Source: Melieria omissa (taxonomy: Eukaryota > Arthropoda > Insecta > Diptera > Ulidiidae). Taken from it: 64,000 nucleotides of DNA. A program made the translations under genes and the position numbers. Below the pieces are notes generated by a model. The model was not told where the DNA came from. It saw only the letters and a program-made list of their open reading frames with translations, and did no database searches. Below are positions 23,763 to 37,978 of the stretch, one piece after another (positions within the stretch are counted from its first letter, which is position 1; every line of letters begins with the position of its first letter). The stretch covers positions 124,001 to 188,000 of the forward strand of contig CAXARI010000124.1 of the NCBI GenBank assembly GCA_963971225.1. The letters are read 5' to 3'.

Positions 23763-26700
23763 TTGCTGTCACAACAACGACTGATTGAAAGAATGCACCT
23801 CTGATCTATATAATCAATCAAATGCTTGTGGAACCTAAGTACGCACAATCACTTTAATCAAAATGGCGTCAAAATTAAGCCAGAGTGACCACCTTTCACC
23901 AATTTGGTAAATAAAAAAAATATCCCACCGCCAGCATGATCGAAATTATGGCTGTTAAATCTCGACCCGTTAACGGATTTTAATAATATTATGCCTTATT
24001 ATTTATGCTAGACTCGTATGCTTTCTATAATGGTATCAATCATCCTTCTATACCCCAAGGTTCGAAAGCAAATCGATTTGGAACGGTGACTTTGAAAAAA
24101 TTGCTACTTGGGTGCAACCACTAAAATGCTTGTCAACACCAAATGCATAAGTGCATATTAATAATTGACCCCTTAAAATTTAGCCAGAGTCTTATGCTTT
24201 CTATATTGGTCCCTAGCTTTTCATTATCCTTCAGGAATAATGAGCATATCGATGCGCAAGGATAACATTGAAAAACTGCCTATTACAAAATACACACTCA
24301 CCACTAAAGTGCTTATAGATTCCAAACGGTATGGGTTACGTTAATAAAAAACCCCTTAAAATGTAGCTAGAGAATGCAGCTTTATCAAATTAAATCAATA
24401 ATTTCATTACTATTCGGCAATCATGAACAGATCGATGCGCAAGGGTGACATTAAATGGCTGCCTACTGCAAAATCGATAAAATGCTTGTAAAATATGATG
24501 ATTCTAGGTTTATAGAAAAAATATCAACCTTAAAACCTAGCTGGAGTTTTGAGCTTTCATAAATGGGGTCAATCTTCTCGCTATCTCAAATAATGCAGGA
24601 GAATTTCGTTGTGGAAAAGTGATATCGACCACATGATACATCTATATCAGGGGTGCCCAAAGTCTTCTTATGGAAAAGCAAAAACCAATACATGTAAAGT
24701 TGCCCAAAAATATGCAAACAAATTATTTAATTAATTGAATTAGTTGAAAGCACATTGTGCATTTCGCTTGACCCTTAAAATTATAAGTGAAAAAAATATA
24801 ATGTTCCCATTTGTCATTGCCGAAAGGCCAACCAATCGCCAAAACAAAAACTACAACAACAAAAGCATCTAATTTTTTTTCATACATAGAATTTCTTGAG
24901 GAAACAAAACAAAAATCCGCGCAGCCCCCACACGTGTTGCTTCGTTGCTGTCACAACAACGACTGATTGAAAGAATGCACCTCTGATCTATATAACCAAT
25001 CAAATGCTTGTGGAACCTAAGTACGCACAATCACTTTAATCAAAATGGCGTCAAAATTAAGCCAGAGTGACCACCTTTCACCAATTTGGTAAATAAAAAA
25101 AATATCCCACCGCCAGCATGATCGAAATTATGGCTGTTAAATCTCGACCCGTTAACGGATTTTAATAATATTATGCCTTATTATTTAGCTAGACTCGTAT
25201 GCTTTCTATAATGGTATCAATCATCCTTCTATACCCCAAGGTTCGAAAGCAAATCGATTTGGAACGGTGACTTTGAAAAAATTGCTACTTGGGTGCAACC
25301 ACTAAAATGCTTGTCAACACCAAATGCATAAGTGCATATTAATAATTGACCCCTTAAAATTTAGCCAGAGTCTTATGCTTTCTATATTGGTCCCTAACTT
25401 TTCATTATCCTTCAGGAATAATGAGCATATCGATGCGCAAGGATAACATTGAAAAACTGCCTATTACAAAATACACACTCACCACTAAAGTGCTTATAGA
25501 TTCCAAACGGTATGGGTTACGTTAATAAAAAACCCCTTAAAATGTAGCTAGAGATTGCAGCTTTATCAAATTAAATCAATAATTTGATTACTATTAGGCA
25601 ATCATGAACAGATCGATGCGCAAGAGTGACATTAAATGGCTGCCTACTGCAAAATCGATAAAATGCTTGTAAAATATGATGATTCTAGGTTTATAGAAAA
25701 AATAATAACCTTAAAACCTAGCTGGAGTTTTGAGCTTTCATAAATGGGGTCAATCTTCTCGCTATCTCAGATAATGCAGGAGAATTTCGTTGTGGAAAAG
25801 TGATATCGACCACATGATACATCTATATTAGGGGTGCCCAAAATATTCTTATGGAAAAGCAAAAACCAATACATGTAAAGTTGCCCAAAAATATGCAAAC
25901 AAATTATTTAATTAATTGAATTAGTTGAAAGCACATTGTGCATTTCGCTTGACCCTTAAAATTATAAGTGAAAAAAATATAATGTTCCCATTTGTCATTG
26001 CCGAAAGGCCAACCAATCGCCAAAACAAAAACTACAACAACAAAAGCATCTAATTTTTTTTCATACATAGAATTTCTTGAGGAAACAAAAAAAAATCAGC
26101 GCAGCCCCCACACGTGTTGCTTCGTTGCTGTCACAACAACGACTGATTGAAAGAATGCACCTCTGATCTATATAACCAATTAAATGCTTGTGGAACCTAA
26201 GTACGCACAATCACTTTAATCAAAATGGCGTCAAAATTAAGCCAGAGTGACCACCTTCAATAATTTGGTAAATAAAAAAATATCCCACCGGCAGCATGAT
26301 CGAAATTATGGCTGTTAAATCTCGACCCGTTAACGGATTTTAATAATATTATGCCTTATTATTTAGCTAGACTCGTATGCTTTCTATAATGGTATCAATC
26401 ATCCTTCTATACCCCAAGGTTCGAAAGCAAATCGATTTGGAACGGTGACTTTGAAAAAATTGCTACTTGGGTGCAACCACTAAAATGCTTGTCAACACCA
26501 AATGCATAAGTGCATATTAATAATTGACCCCTTAAAATTTAGCCAGAGTCTTATGCTTTCTATATTGGTCCCTAACTTTTCATTATCCTTCAGGAATAAT
26601 GAGCATATCGATGCGCAAGGATAACATTGAAAAACTGCCTATTACAAAATACACACTCACCACTAAAGTGCTTATAGATTCCAAACGGTACAGGTTACGT

Positions 26701-29700
26701 TAATAAAAAACCCCTTAAAATGTAGCTAGAGATCGCAGCTTTATCAAATTAAATCAATAATTTCATTACTATTCGGCAATCATGAACAGATCGATGCGCA
26801 AGAGTGACATTAAATGGCTGCCTACTGCAAAATCGATAAAATGCTTGTAAAATATGATGATTCTAGGTTTATAGAAAAACTAATAACCTTAAAACCTAGC
26901 TGGAGTTTTGAGCTCTCATAAATGGGGTCAATCTTCTCGCTATCTCAGATAATGCAGGAGAACTTCGTTGTGGAAAAGTGATATCGACCACATGATACAT
27001 CTATATCAGGGGTGCCCAAAATCTTCTTATGGAAAAGCAAAAACCAATACATGTAAAGTTGACCAAAAAAATGCAAACAAATTATTTAGTTAATTGAATT
27101 AGTTGAAAGCACATTGTGCATTTCGCTTGACCCTTAAAATTATAAGTGAAAAAATATAATGTTCCCATTTGTCACTGCGAAAGGCCAACCAATCGCCAAA
27201 ACAAAAACTACAACAACAAAAGCATCTAATTTTTTTTCATACATAGAATTTCTTGAGGAAACAAAAAAAAAATCAGCGCAGCCCCCACACGTGTTGCTTC
27301 GTTGCTGTCACAACAACGACTGATTGAAAGAATGCACCTCTGATCTATATAACCAATCAAATGCTTGTGGAACCTAAGTACGCACAATCACTTTAATCAA
27401 AATGGCGTCAAAATTAAGCCAGAGTGACCACCTTTCAATAATTTGGTAAATAAAAAAAATATCCCACCGGCAGCATGATCGAAATTATGGCTGTTAAATC
27501 TCGACCCGTTAACGGATTTTAATATTATTATGCCTTATTATTTAGCTACACTCGTATGCTTTCTATAATGGTATCAATCATCCTTCTATACCCCAAGGTT
27601 CGAAAGCAAATCGATTTGGAACGGTGACTTTGAAAAAATTGCTACTTGGGTGCAACCACTAAAATGCTTGTCAACACCAAATGCATAAGTGCATATTAAT
27701 AATTGACCCCTTAAAATTTAGCCAGAGTCTTATGCTTTCTATATTGGTCCCTAACTTTTCATTATCCTTCAGGAATAATGAGCATATCGATGCGCAAGGA
27801 TAACATTGAAAAACTGCCTATTACAAAATACACACTCACCACTAAAGTGCTTATAGATTCCAAACGGTATGGGTTACGTTAATAAAAAACCCCTTAAAAT
27901 GTAGCTAGAGATTGCAGCTTTATCAAATTAAATCAATAATTTGATTACTATTAGGCAATCATGAACAGATCGATGCGCAAGAGTGACATTAAATGGCTGC
28001 CTACTGCAAAATCGATAAAATGCTTGTAAAATATGATGATTCTAGGTTTATAGAAAAAATAATAACCTTAAAACCTATCTGGAGTTTTGAGCTTTCATAA
28101 ATGGGGTCAATCTTCTCGCTATCTCAGATAATGCAGGAGAATTTCGTTGTGGAAAAGTGATATCGACCACATGATACATCTATATCAGGGGTGCCCAAAA
28201 TCTTCTTATGGAAAAGCAAAATCCAATACATGTAAAGTTGCCCAAAAAAATGCAAACAAATTATTTAATTAATTAGTTGAAAGCACATTGTGCATTTCGC
28301 TTGACCCTTAAAATTATAAGTGAAAAAAATATAATGTTCCCATTTGTCATTGCCGAAAGGCCAACCAATCGCCAAAACAAAAACTACAACAACAAAAGCA
28401 TCTAATTTTTTTTCATACATAGAATTTCTTGAGGAAACAAAACAAAAATCCGCGCAGCCCCCACACGTGTTGCTTCGTTGCTGTCACAACAACGACTGAT
28501 TGAAAGAATGCACCTCTGATCTATATAACCAATCAAATGCTTATGGAACCTAAGTACGCACAATCACTTTAATCAAAATGGCGTCAAAATTAAGCCAGAG
28601 TGACCACCTTTCAATAATTTGGTAAATAAAAAAATATCCCACCGGCAGCATGATCGAAATTATGGCTGTTAAATCTCGACCCGTTAACGGATTTTAATAA
28701 TATTATGCCTTATTATTTAGCTAGACTCGTATGCTTTCTATAATGGTATCAATCATCCTTCTATACCCCAAGGTTCGAAAGCAAATCGATTTGGAACGGT
28801 GACTTTGAAAAAATTGCTACTTGGGTGCAACCACTAAAATGCTTGTCAACACCAAATGCATAAGTGCATATTAATAATTAACCCCTTAAAATTTAGCCAG
28901 AGTCTTATGCTTTTTATATTGGTCCTTAACTTTTCATTATCCTTCAGGAATAATGAGCATATCGATGCGCAAGGATAACATTGAAAAACTGCCTATTACA
29001 AAATACACACTCACCACTAAAGTGCTTATAGATTCCAAACGGTATGGGTTACGTTAATAAAAAACCCCTTAAAATGTAGCTAGAGATTGCAGCTTTATCA
29101 AATTAAATCAATAATTTGATTACTATTAGGCAATCATGAACAGATCGATGCGCAAGAGTGACATTAAATGGCTGCCTACTGCAAAATCGATAAAATGCTT
29201 GTAAAATATGATGATTCTAGGTTTATAGAAAAAATAATAACCTTAAAACCTAGCTGGAGTTTTGAGCTTTCATAAATGGGGTCAATCTTCTCGCTATCTC
29301 AAATAATGCAGGAGAATTTCGTTGTGGAAAAGTGATATCGACCACATGATACATCTATATCAGGGGTGCCCAAAGTCTTCTTATGGAAAAGCAAAAACCA
29401 ATACATTTAAAGTTGCCCAAAAAAATGCAAACAAATTAAATAATAATAAATAATTAAATAATTAATTGAATTAGTTGAAAGCACATTGTGCATTTCGCTT
29501 GACCCTTAAAATTATAAGTGAAAAAAATATAATGTTCCCATTTGTCATTGCCGAAAGGCCAACCAATCGCCAAAACAAAAACTACAACAACAAAAGCATC
29601 TAATTTTTTTTCATACATAGAATTTCTTGAGGAAACAAAACAAAAATCCGCGCAGCCCCCACACGTGTTGCTTCGTTGCTGTCACAACAACGACTGATTG

Positions 29701-32700
29701 AAAGAATGCACCTCTGATCTATATAACCAATCAAATGCTTGTGGAACCTAAGTACGCACAATCACTTTAATCAAAATGGCGTCAAAATTAAGCCAGAGTG
29801 ACCACCTTTCACCAATTTGGTAAATAAAAAAAATATCCCACCGGCAGCATGATCGAAATTATGGCTGTTAAATCTCGACCCGTTAACGGATTTTAATATT
29901 ATTATGCCTTATTATTTAGCTACACTCGTATGCTTTCTATAATGGTATCAATCATCCTTCTATACCCCAAGGTTCGAAAGCAAATCGATTTGGAACGGTG
30001 ACTTTGAAAAAATTGCTACTTGGGTGCAACCACTAAAATGCTTGTCAACACCAAATGCATAAGTGCATATTAATAATTGACCCCTTAAAATTTAGCCAGA
30101 GTCTTATGCTTTCTATATTGGTCCCTAACTTTTCATTATCCTTCAGGAATAATGAGCATATCGATGCGCAAGGATAACATTGAAAAACTTCCTATTACAA
30201 AATACACACTCACCACTAAAGTGCTTATAGATTCCAAACGGTATGGGTTACGTTAATAAAAAACCCCTTAAAATGTAGCTAGAGATTGCAGCTTTATCAA
30301 ATTAAATCAATAATTTGATTACTATTAGGCAATCATGAACAGATCGATGCGCAAGAGTGACATTAAATGGCTGCCTACTGCAAAATCGATAAAATGCTTG
30401 TAAAATATGATGATTCTAGGTTTATAGAAAAACTAATAACCTTAAAACCTAGCTGGAGTTTTGAGCTCTCATAAATGGGGTCAATCTTCTCGCTATCTCA
30501 GATAATGCAGGAGAACTTCGTTGTGGAAAAGTGATATCGACCACATGATACATCTATATCAGGGGTGCCCAAAATCTTCTTATGGAAAAGCAAAAACCAA
30601 TACATGTAAAGTTGACCAAAAAAAATGCAAACAAATTATTTAATTAATTGAATTAGTTGAAAGCACATTGTGCATTTCGCTTGACCCTTAAAATTATAAG
30701 TGAAAAAAATATAATGTTCCCATTTGTCATTGCCGAAAGGCCAACCAATCGCCAAAACAAAAACTACAACAACAAAAGCATCTAATTTTTTTTCATACAT
30801 AGAATTTCTTGAGGAAACAAAACAAAAATCCGCGCAGCCCCAACACGTGTTGCTTCGTTGCTGTCACAACAACGACTGATTGAAAGAATGCACCTCTGAT
30901 CTATATAACCAATCAAATGCTTGTGGAACCTAAGTACGCACAATCACTTTAATCAAAATGGCGTCAAAATTAAGCCAGAGTGACCACCTTTCACCAATTT
31001 GGTAAATAAAAAAAATATCCCACCGCCAGCATGATCGAAATTATGGCTGTTAAATCTCGACCCGTTAACGGATTTTAATAATATTATGCCTTATTATTTA
31101 GCTAGACTCGTGTGCTTTCTATAATGGTATCAATCATCCTTCTATACCCCAAGGTTCGAAAGCAAATCGATTTGGAACGGTGACTTTGAAAAAATTGCTA
31201 CTTGGGTGCAACCACTAAAATGCTTGTCAACACCAAATGCATAAGTGCATATTAATAATTGACCCCTCAAAATTTAGCCAGAGTCTTATGCTTTCTATAT
31301 TGGTCCCTAACTTTTCATTATCCTTCAGGAATAATGAGCATATCGATGCGCAAGGATAACATTGAAAAACTGCCTATTACAAAATACACACTCACCACTA
31401 AAGTGCTTATAGATTCCAAACGGTATGGGTTACGTTAATAAAAAACCCCTTAAAATGAAGCTAGAGATTGCAGCTTTATCAAATTAAATCAATAATTTGA
31501 TTACTATTAGGCAATCATGAACAGATCGATGCGCAAGAGTGACATTAAATGGCTGCCTACTGCAAAATCGATAAAATGCTTGTAATATATGATGATTCTA
31601 GGTTTATAGAAAAAATAATAACCTTAAAACCTAGCTGGAGTTTTGAGCTTTCATAAATGGGGTCAATCTTCTCGCTATCTCAAATAATGCAGGAGAATTT
31701 CGTTGTGGAAAAGTGATATCGACCACATGATACATCTATATCAGGGGTGCCCAAAGTCTTCTTATGGAAAAGCAAAAACCAATACATTTAAAGTTGCCCA
31801 AAAAAATGCAAACAAATTATTTAATTAATTGAATTAGTTGAAAGCACATTGTGCATTTCGCTTGACCCTTAAAATTATAAGTGAAAAAAATATAATGTTC
31901 CCATTTGTCATTGCCGAAAGGCCAACCAATCGCCAAAACAAAAACTACAACAACAAAAGCATCTAATTTTTTTTCATACATAGAATTTCTTGAGGAAACA
32001 AAAAAAAAATAAGCGCAGCCCCCACACGTGTTGCTTCGTTGCTGTCACAACAACGACTGATTGAAAGAATGCACCTCTGATCTATATAACCAATCAAATG
32101 CTTGTGGAACCTAAGTACGCACAATCACTTTAATCAAAATGGCGTCAAAATTAAGCCAGAGTGACCACCTTTCACCAATTTGGTAAATAAAAAAAATATC
32201 CCACCGGCAGCATGATCGAAATTATGGCTGTTAAATCTCGACCCGTTAACGGATTTTAATATTATTATGCCTTATTATTTAGCTACACTCGTATGCTTTC
32301 TATAATGGTATCAATCATCCTTCTATACCCCAAGGTTCGAAAGCAAATCGATTTGGAACGGTGACTTTGAAAAAATTGCTACTTGGGTGCAACCACTAAA
32401 ATGCTTGTCAACACCAAATGCATAAGTGCATATTAATAATTGACCCCTTAAAATTTAGCCAGAGTCTCATGCTTTCTATATTGGTCCCTAACTTTTCATT
32501 ATCCTTCAGGAATAATGAGCATATCGATGCGCAAGGATAACATTGAAAAACTGCCTATTACAAAATACACACTCACCACTAAAGTGCTTATAGATTCCAA
32601 ACGGTATGGGTTACGTTAATAAAAAACCCCTTAAAATGTAGCTAGAGATTGCAGCTTTATCAAATTAAATCAATAATTTGATTACTATTAGGCAATCATG

Positions 32701-33219
32701 AACAGATCGATGCGCAAGAGTGACATTAAATGGCTGCCTACTGCAAAATCGATAAAACGCTTGTAAAATATGATGATTCTAGGTTTATAGAAAAAATAAT
32801 AACCTTAAAACCTAGCTGGAGTTTTGAGCTTTCATAAATGGGGTCAATCTTCTCGCTATCTCAAATAATGCAGGAGAATTTCGTTGTGGAAAAGTGATAT
32901 CGACCACATGATACATCTATATCAGGGGTGCCCAAAGTCTTCTTATGGAAAAGCAAAAACCAATACATTTAAAGTTGCCCAAAAAAATGCAAACAAATTA
33001 TTTAATTAATTGAATTAGTTGAAAGCACATTGTGCATTTCGCTTGACCCTTAAAATTATAAGTGAAAAAAATATAATGTTCCCATTTGTCATTGCCGAAA
33101 GGCCAACCAATCGCCAAAACAAAAACTACAACAACAAAAGCATCTAATTTTTTTTCATACATAGAATTTCTTGTGGAAACAAAACAAAAATCCGCGCAGC
33201 CCCCACACGTGTTGCTTCG

Positions 33220-34418
33220 TTGCTGTCACAACAACGACTGATTGAAAGAATGCACCTCTGATCTATATAACCAATCAAATGCTTGTGGAACCTAAGTACG
33301 CACAATCACTTTAATCAAAATGGCGTCAAAATTAAGCCAGAGTGACCACCTTTCACCAATTTGGTAAATAAAAAAAATATCCCACCGGCAGCATGATCGA
33401 AATTATGGCTGTTAAATCTCGACCCGTTAACGGATTTTAATATTATTATGCCTTATTATTTAGCTACAGTCGTATGCTTTCTATAATGGTATCAATCATC
33501 CTTCTATACCCCAAGGTTCGAAAGCAAATCGATTTGGAACGGTGACTTTGAAAAAATTGCTACTTGGGTGCAACCACTAAAATGCTTGTCAACACCAAAT
33601 GCATAAGTGCATATTAATAATTGACCCCTTAAAATTTAGCCAGAGTCTTATGCTTTCTATATTGGTCCCTAACTTTTCATTATCCGTCAGGAATAATGAG
33701 CATATCGATGCGCAAGGATAACATTGAAAAACTGCCTATTACAAAATACACACTCACCACTAAAGTGCTTATAGATTCCAAACGGTATGGGTTACGTTAA
33801 TAAAAAACCCCTTAAAATGTAGCTAGAGATTGCAGCTTTATCAAATTAAATCAATAATTTGATTACTATTAGGCAATCATGAACAGATCGATGCGCAAGA
33901 GTGACATTAAATGGCTGCCTACTGCAAAATCGATAAAATGCTTGTAAAATATGATGATTCTAGGTTTATAGAAAAAATAATAACCTTAAAACCTAGCTGG
34001 AGTTTTGAGCTTTCATAAATGGGGTCAATCTTCTCGCTATCTCAAATAATGCAGGAGACTTTCGTTGTGGAAAAGTGATATCGACCACATGATACATCTA
34101 TATCAGGGGTGCCCAAAGTCTTCTTATGGAAAAGCAAAAACCAATACATTTAAAGTTGCCCAAAAAAATGCAAACAAATTAAATAATAATAAATAATTAA
34201 ATAATTAATTGAATTAGTTGAAAGCACATTGTGCATTTCGCTTGACCCTTAAAATTATAAGTGAAAAAAATATAATGTTTCCATTTGTCATTGCCGAAAG
34301 GCCAACCAATCGCCAAAACAAAAACTACAACAACAAAAGCATCTAATTTTTTTTCATACATAGAATTTCTTGAGGAAACAAAACAAAAATCCGCGCAGCC
34401 CCCACACGTGTTGCTTCG
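33220..34418. repeat. Monomer duplicated at distance, copy 1
   Basis: This 1199-bp unit shares the private variants AGCTACAGTCG and GCAGGAGACTTTCG, plus the long AT-rich state, with the unit at 36780-37978, 3560 bp downstream. The two intervening monomers differ from what follows, so it is not a simple tandem three-monomer repeat. Confidence 0.8.
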
Positions 34419-36779
34419 TTGCTGTCACAACAACGACTGATTGAAAGAATGCACCTCTGATCTATATAACCAATCAAATGCTTGTGGAACCTAAGTACGC
34501 ACAATCACTTTAATCAAAATGGCGTCAAAATTAAGCCAGAGTGACCACCTTTCAATAATTTGGTAAATAAAAAAAATATCCCACCGCCAGCATGATCGAA
34601 ATTATGGCTGTTAAATCTCGACCCGTTAACGGATTTTAATAATATTATGCCTTATTATTTAGCTAGACTCGTATGCTTTCTATAATGGTATCAATCATCC
34701 TTCTATACCCCAAGGTTCGAAAGCAAATCGATTTGGAACGGTGACTTTGAAAAAATTGCTACTTGGGTGCAACCACTAAAATGCTTGTCAACACCAAATG
34801 CATAAGTGCATATTAATAATTGACCCCTTAAAATTTAGCCAGAGTCTTATGCTTTCTATATTGGTCCCTAACTTTTCATTATCCTTCAGGAATAATGAGC
34901 ATATCGATGCGCAAGGATAACATTGAAAAACTGCCTATTACAAAATACACACTCACCACTAAAGTGCTTATAGATTCCAAACGGTATGGGTTACGTTAAA
35001 AAAAAGCCCCTTAAAATGTAGCTAGAGATTGCAGCTTTATCAAATTAAATCAATAATTTGATTACTGTTAGGCAATCATGAACAGATCGATGCGCAAGAG
35101 TGACATTAAATGGCTGCCTACTGCAAAATCGATAAAATGCTTGTAAGATATGATGATTCTAGGTTTATAGAAAAAATAATAACCTTAAAACCTAGCTGGA
35201 GTTTTGAGCTTTCATAAATGGGGTCAATCTTCTCGCTATCTCAAATAATGCAGGAGAATTTCGTTGTGGAAAAGTGATATCGACCACATGATACATCTAT
35301 ATCAGGGGTGCCCAAAGTCTTCTTATGGAAAAGCAAAAACCAATACATTTAAAGTTGCCCAAAAAAATGCAAACAAATTATTTAATTAATTGAATTAGTT
35401 GAAAGCACATTGTGCATTTCGCTTGACCCTTAAAATTATAAGTGAAAAAAATATAATGTTCCCATTTGTCATTGCCGAAAGGCCAACCAATCGCCAAAAC
35501 AAAAACTACAACAACAAAAGCATCTAATTTTTTTTCATACATAGAATTTCTTGAGGAAACAAAACAAAAATCCGCGCAGCCCCCACACGTGTTGCTTCGT
35601 TGCTGTCACAACAACGACTGATTGAAAGAATGCACCTCTGATCTATATAACCAATCAAATGCTTGTGGAACCTAAGTACGCACAATCACTTTAATCAAAA
35701 TGGCGTCAAAATTAAGCCAGAGTGACCACCTTTCAATAATTTGGTAAATAAAAAAATATCCCACCGGCAGCATGATCGAAATTATGGCTGTTAAATCTCG
35801 ACCCGTTAACGGATTTTAATAATATTATGCCTCATTATTTAGCTAGACTCGTATGCTTTCTATAATGGTATCAATCATCCTTCTATACCCCAAGGTTCGA
35901 AAGCAAATCGATTTGGAACGGTGACTTTGAAAAAATTGCTACTTGGGTGCAACCACTAAAATGCTTGTCAACACCAAATGCATAAGTGCATATTAATAAT
36001 TGACCCCTTAAAATTTAGCCAGAGTCTTATGCTTTCTATATTGGTCCCTAACTTTTCATTATCCTTCAGGAATAATGAGCATATCGATGCGCAAGGATAA
36101 CATTGAAAAACTGCCTATTACAAAATACACACTCACCACTAAAGTGCTTATAGATTCCAAACGGTATGGGTTACGTTAATAAAAAACCCCTTAAAATGTA
36201 GCTAGAGATTGCAGCTTTATCAAATTAAATCAATAATTTGATTACTATTAGGCAATCATGAACAGATCGATGCGCAAGAGTGACATTAAATGGCTGCCTA
36301 CTGCAAAATCGATAAAATGCTTGTAAAATATGATGATTCTAGGTTTATAGAAAAAATAATAACCTTAAAACCTAGCTGGAGTTTTGAGCTTTCATAAATG
36401 GGGTCAATCTTCTCGCTATCTCAAATAATGCAGGAGAATTTCGTTGTGGAAAAGTGATATCGACCACATGATACATCTATATCAGGGGTGCCCAAAGTCT
36501 TCTTATGGAAAAGCAAAAACCAATACATTTAAAGTTGCCCAAAAAAATGCAAACAAATTATTTAATTAATTGAATTAGTTGAAAGCACATTGTGCATTTC
36601 GCTTGACCCTTAAAATTATAAGTGAAAAAAATATAATGTTCCCATTTGTCATTGCCGAAAGGCCAACCAATCGCCAAAACAAAAACTACAACAACAAAAG
36701 CATCTAATTTTTTTTCATACATAGAATTTCTTGAGGAAACAAAACAAAAATCCGCGCAGCCCCCACACGTGTTGCTTCG

Positions 36780-37978
36780 TTGCTGTCACAACAACGACTG
36801 ATTGAAAGAATGCACCTCTGATCTATATAACCAATCAAATGCTTGTGGAACCTAAGTACGCACAATCACTTTAATCAAAATGGCGTCAAAATTAAGCCAG
36901 AGTGACCACCTTTCACCAATTTGGTAAATAAAAAAAATATCCCACCGGCAGCATGATCGAAATTATGGCTGTTAAATCTCGACCCGTTAACGGATTTTAA
37001 TATTATTATGCCTTATTATTTAGCTACAGTCGTATGCTTTCTATAATGGTATCAATCATCCTTCTATACCCCAAGGTTCGAAAGCAAATCGATTTGGAAC
37101 GGTGACTTTGAAAAAATTGCTACTTGGGTGCAACCACTAAAATGCTTGTCAACACCAAATGCATAAGTGCATATTAATAATTGACCCCTTAAAATTTAGC
37201 CAGAGTCTTATGCTTTCTATATTGGTCCCTAACTTTTCATTATCCTTCAGGAATAATGAGCATATCGATGCGCAAGGATAACATTGAAAAACTGCCTATT
37301 ACAAAATACACACTCACCACTAAAGTGCTTATAGATTCCAAACGGTATGGGTTACGTTAATAAAAAACCCCTTAAAATGTAGCTAGAGATTGCAGCTTTA
37401 TCAAATTAAATCAATAATTTGATTACTATTAGGCAATCATGAACAGATCGATGCGCAAGAGTGACATTAAATGGCTGCCTACTGCAAAATCGATGAAATG
37501 CTTGTAAAATATGATGATTATAGGTTTATAGAAAAAATAATAACCTTAAAACCTAGCTGGAGTTTTGAGCTTTCATAAATGGGGTCAATCTTCTCGCTAT
37601 CTCAAATAATGCAGGAGACTTTCGTTGTGGAAAAGTGATATCGACCACATGATACATCTATATCAGGGGTGCCCAAAGTCTTCTTATGGAAAAGCAAAAA
37701 CCAATACATTTAAAGTTGCCCAAAAAAATGCAAACAAATTAAATAATAATAAATAATTAAATAATTAATTGAATTAGTTGAAAGCACATTGTGCATTTCG
37801 CTTGACCCTTAAAATTATAAGTGAAAAAAATATAATGTTCCCATTTGTCATTGCCGAAAGGCCAACCAATCGCCAAAACAAAAACTACAACAACAAAAGC
37901 ATCTAATTTTTTTTCATACATAGAATTTCTTGAGGAAACAAAACAAAAATCCGCGCAGCCCCCACACGTGTTGCTTCG
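36780..37978. repeat. Monomer duplicated at distance, copy 2
   Basis: This unit has the same private variants as 33220-34418. It also has GATTATAGG near 37517 and CGATGAAATG near 37493 as newer single-base changes. Confidence 0.8.

Larger units (their letters stand above)
10651..24000. repeat. Block of variant-B monomers
   Basis: Monomers here share a linked set of changes rare to the left and far right: CACCAATTTGG for CAATAATTTGG, CTCAGATAATG for CTCAAATAATG, ACATGTAAAG for ACATTTAAAG, and CATACAATTT for CATAGAATTT. A subset also has the 16-bp insertion giving CAACACAAAAAAGCAT (near 10910, 12106, 14473, 15669, 18036, 21301). Boundaries are gradual; mixed units extend to about 37 kb. The pattern suggests local spread by unequal exchange or gene conversion. 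Confidence 0.75.
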
